A stretch of 64,000 nucleotides of DNA from assembly GCA_019637995.1 (NCBI GenBank), contig JAHBUQ010000003.1, forward strand, positions 124,001 through 188,000, written 5' to 3'. The stretch is from Ignavibacteriota bacterium. Lineage in GTDB: Bacteria > Bacteroidota > Ignavibacteria > Kapaibacteriales > UBA2268. Below are positions 62,701 to 64,000 of the stretch, piece after piece (within the stretch, counting starts at the first letter, position 1; the number at the start of each line of letters is the position of its first letter). The position numbers and the translations under genes were made by a program. The notes beneath the pieces are model-generated. The model was not told the DNA's origin, did no database searches, and worked only from the letters and a program-made list of their open reading frames with translations.

Positions 62701-63839
62701 TTCATATCCTCCTCAGTTGCATTCATAGCTCTTTGTAAAGCTCTAATATATGTAACAATCTGCCAGCGTTCTTTTTCTGTAATCTGCTGAGAGTAAGCAG
62801 GCATAGTATTTTGTCCGACGGTAATAATGTGGAACAATCTGCCATCCTTCCAATTCCTGACTTTATCAGTATGTAAACTCGGAGGATTTGGGAATTGTCC
62901 GTTTAATCTTGCATTGCCATTTCCATAATAATCATGGCATGGGCTGCAATAAGTATTATATTTAACTTTTCCAATTTCGAGATTTTCATCATTGACATCC
63001 AATGGATTTACCATCATCTTTTCGGCTAAATCAACACTGTCAGCATATAAATAAGGCATATTGTTCTTAGCAACTGTTCCGGAAACCGGTTCTCTCATTG
63101 AAAATCCATCTTTGAAGAAATCACTCGGTGACTGAGCCGCAATTCTTTGCTGCTTCATCATCCAGTTGAACGGCTCCATAAACATAAGTTTATTCAAAGC
63201 AAAATAAGTCAATGCCGATACTGTAATGGCAATAATTGCAAGTCCGGTCAAAAATTTTGGGTCGAAAAGATTAGGTTTAAATGCCAATTCCTCTTCGTCA
63301 TAATATATCGGCTCGACACTTGCAGCACCAATTCGCTCGAAAAACGCTTTAACTTCATCAAAATTAAAATTCGGGTCATCGGATTCGATCACAGCGCCGT
63401 ATTTATCTGAAGATACCTGCTTCATATAAGGTGTATCATGCAAAGGATGACTGTTATTCGGAAATCTGAAGAAAATAATAATCATCGCTGAAACTGTTCC
63501 GACCGAAGCCAATAATACCGTAACTTCAAAAGTAACAGGTATAAAAGCGGGCAATGGAAACAGAGGTTTACCACCGATATTATTGGGATAGCTTTCAACC
63601 ATAGTACCATACATAAGAAGTAATGCCAGAATAGCACCTGTAACACCTAAAGCAAAAGCAAAATATCCAAGCGGTGAGCGTTTGACTTTCATAGCACCAT
63701 CCATTCCGTGAACAGGATATGGAGTATGAATATCAAATTTTTTGTAACCAGCTTTGACAATTTCCTTAGCCGCATTCATTATTTCATCCGGCGTATTAAA
63801 AATTGCTGAGATTGAGTGTAAAATTTTATTATTATTCAT
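62697..63839 (-). CDS. Fused ActD-ActE subunit of alternative complex III
   Basis: This 380-residue fusion has residues 1-190 as ActD (DUF3341): 'ISAIFNTPDEIMNAAKEIVK', 'HGMDGAMKVKRSPLGYFAFA', two transmembrane segments, 'VTFEVTVLLASVGTVSAMII'. Residues about 198-380 are a monoheme cytochrome c (ActE-like) with its own transmembrane anchor (FLTGLAIIAITVSALTYFAL), heme motif CSPCH at 298-302 and axial Met346 in QNTMPAYS. ActD and ActE are separate, adjacent genes in many known operons. The ATG is 3 bp after the actC stop. Confidence 0.9.
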   Translation of the reverse strand: MNNNKILHSISAIFNTPDEIMNAAKEIVKAGYKKFDIHTPYPVHGMDGAMKVKRSPLGYFAFALGVTGAILALLLMYGTMVESYPNNIGGKPLFPLPAFIPVTFEVTVLLASVGTVSAMIIIFFRFPNNSHPLHDTPYMKQVSSDKYGAVIESDDPNFNFDEVKAFFERIGAASVEPIYYDEEELAFKPNLFDPKFLTGLAIIAITVSALTYFALNKLMFMEPFNWMMKQQRIAAQSPSDFFKDGFSMREPVSGTVAKNNMPYLYADSVDLAEKMMVNPLDVNDENLEIGKVKYNTYCSPCHDYYGNGNARLNGQFPNPPSLHTDKVRNWKDGRLFHIITVGQNTMPAYSQQITEKERWQIVTYIRALQRAMNATEEDMK

Positions 63840-63841
63840 AA

Positions 63842-64000
63842 TTAGTGTCCCTCACCTGAATGATGTTCAAGACCATGATGAGTTGGCTGTGCACCTTCGA
63901 CTACAGCCTTTACTTCAGCAATTGAAACTACAGGCATTGTACGTGTGAATATCAGTAGCAAAGTAAAGAACCAGCCAAAACTTCCGATTAAAATACCTAT
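63842..64000 (-). CDS. actC: Alternative complex III subunit ActC (partial, C-terminal end)
   Basis: The minus frame from the right edge encodes IGILIGSFGWFFTLLLIFTR, then TMPVVSIAEVKAVVEGAQ, a His-rich end and a stop at 63842-63844. The final membrane helix followed by a 'R-x-x-P-V-V-(S/A)-I-x-E-(V/M)-(K/R)' tail is typical of ActC, the NrfD-like quinone-binding subunit. The rest lies beyond the window. It sits 2 bp upstream of the ActD-ActE fusion. Confidence 0.85.
   Translation of the reverse strand: MGILIGSFGWFFTLLLIFTRTMPVVSIAEVKAVVEGAQPTHHGLEHHSGEGH

Overview
The window is 64 kb of AT-rich bacterial chromosome. It most likely comes from the Bacteroidota/Chlorobiota superphylum, in the Ignavibacteria/Kapabacteria direction. 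This placement is an inference from gene content: a textbook type IX secretion (Por) sorting domain on a 2191-residue surface protein, several other large secreted proteins, an alternative complex III (Act) operon fused to an A2-type caa3-like oxidase operon, weak Shine-Dalgarno sites, and some TTG/GTG starts. There is no rRNA, prophage, insertion sequence or CRISPR array. One tRNA-Ser(UGA) gene is present.

Layout. (1) 1-6045, minus strand: a cluster of secreted proteins (a Kre9/Knh-like module protein cut by the left edge, a protein with a T9SS-like C-terminus, a dockerin-tailed protein, and a beta-helix-like protein). (2) 6488-16753, plus strand: the most unusual region, a tightly packed accessory operon encoding a SnoaL-like protein, three DJ-1/PfpI proteins, a metallo-beta-lactamase-fold hydrolase, a terpenoid-toroid/ankyrin hybrid, a GlgX-type glycogen debranching enzyme, an N-acylglucosamine-2-epimerase-like/STAS fusion, and a small membrane protein. 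A REP-like inverted repeat splits it into two halves. (3) 16.8-23.3 kb: a decayed antitoxin gene, a YD-repeat-like secreted protein, an OPT peptide transporter with peptidase T, a ferritin-like protein and a DUF481 outer-membrane protein. (4) 23.3-35.6 kb: housekeeping genes (RecQ, MeaB, RdgB, a TMTC-like membrane/TPR protein, DUF389, thiamine pyrophosphokinase, an esterase-fold protein lacking its Ser, a RelA/SpoT homologue, and an isolated nuoJK pair).

(5) 35.7-44.7 kb: aspartase with an N-terminal cyclic-nucleotide-binding domain, a receiver-histidine kinase, tRNA-Ser, an outer-membrane barrel protein, a lipoprotein glutathione peroxidase, an iron alcohol dehydrogenase, a membrane protein and a C-terminal processing protease. 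(6) 44.8-52.8 kb: a giant Ig-like/PKD-like repeat protein exported by T9SS, plus a related fibronectin-III protein, separated by two more copies of the REP-like element. (7) 53-64 kb, minus strand: MscS, then a respiratory operon read right to left: actC (partial), an actD-actE fusion, actF, a cytochrome c, SCO, coxA, coxC, coxD, coxB, ctaB and a polytopic cytochrome c protein.

How the genes work together. The Act complex oxidises quinol and passes electrons through c-type cytochromes to the caa3-like oxidase. SCO and CtaB supply the CuA site and heme O/A. nuoJK belongs to an otherwise distant complex I. OPT plus PepT suggests use of small peptides, and aspartase fits amino-acid catabolism. 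The 6.5-16.7 kb operon is best read as a predicted stress-linked carbohydrate/carbonyl system. Its function is unknown and is only suggested by the co-occurrence of families.
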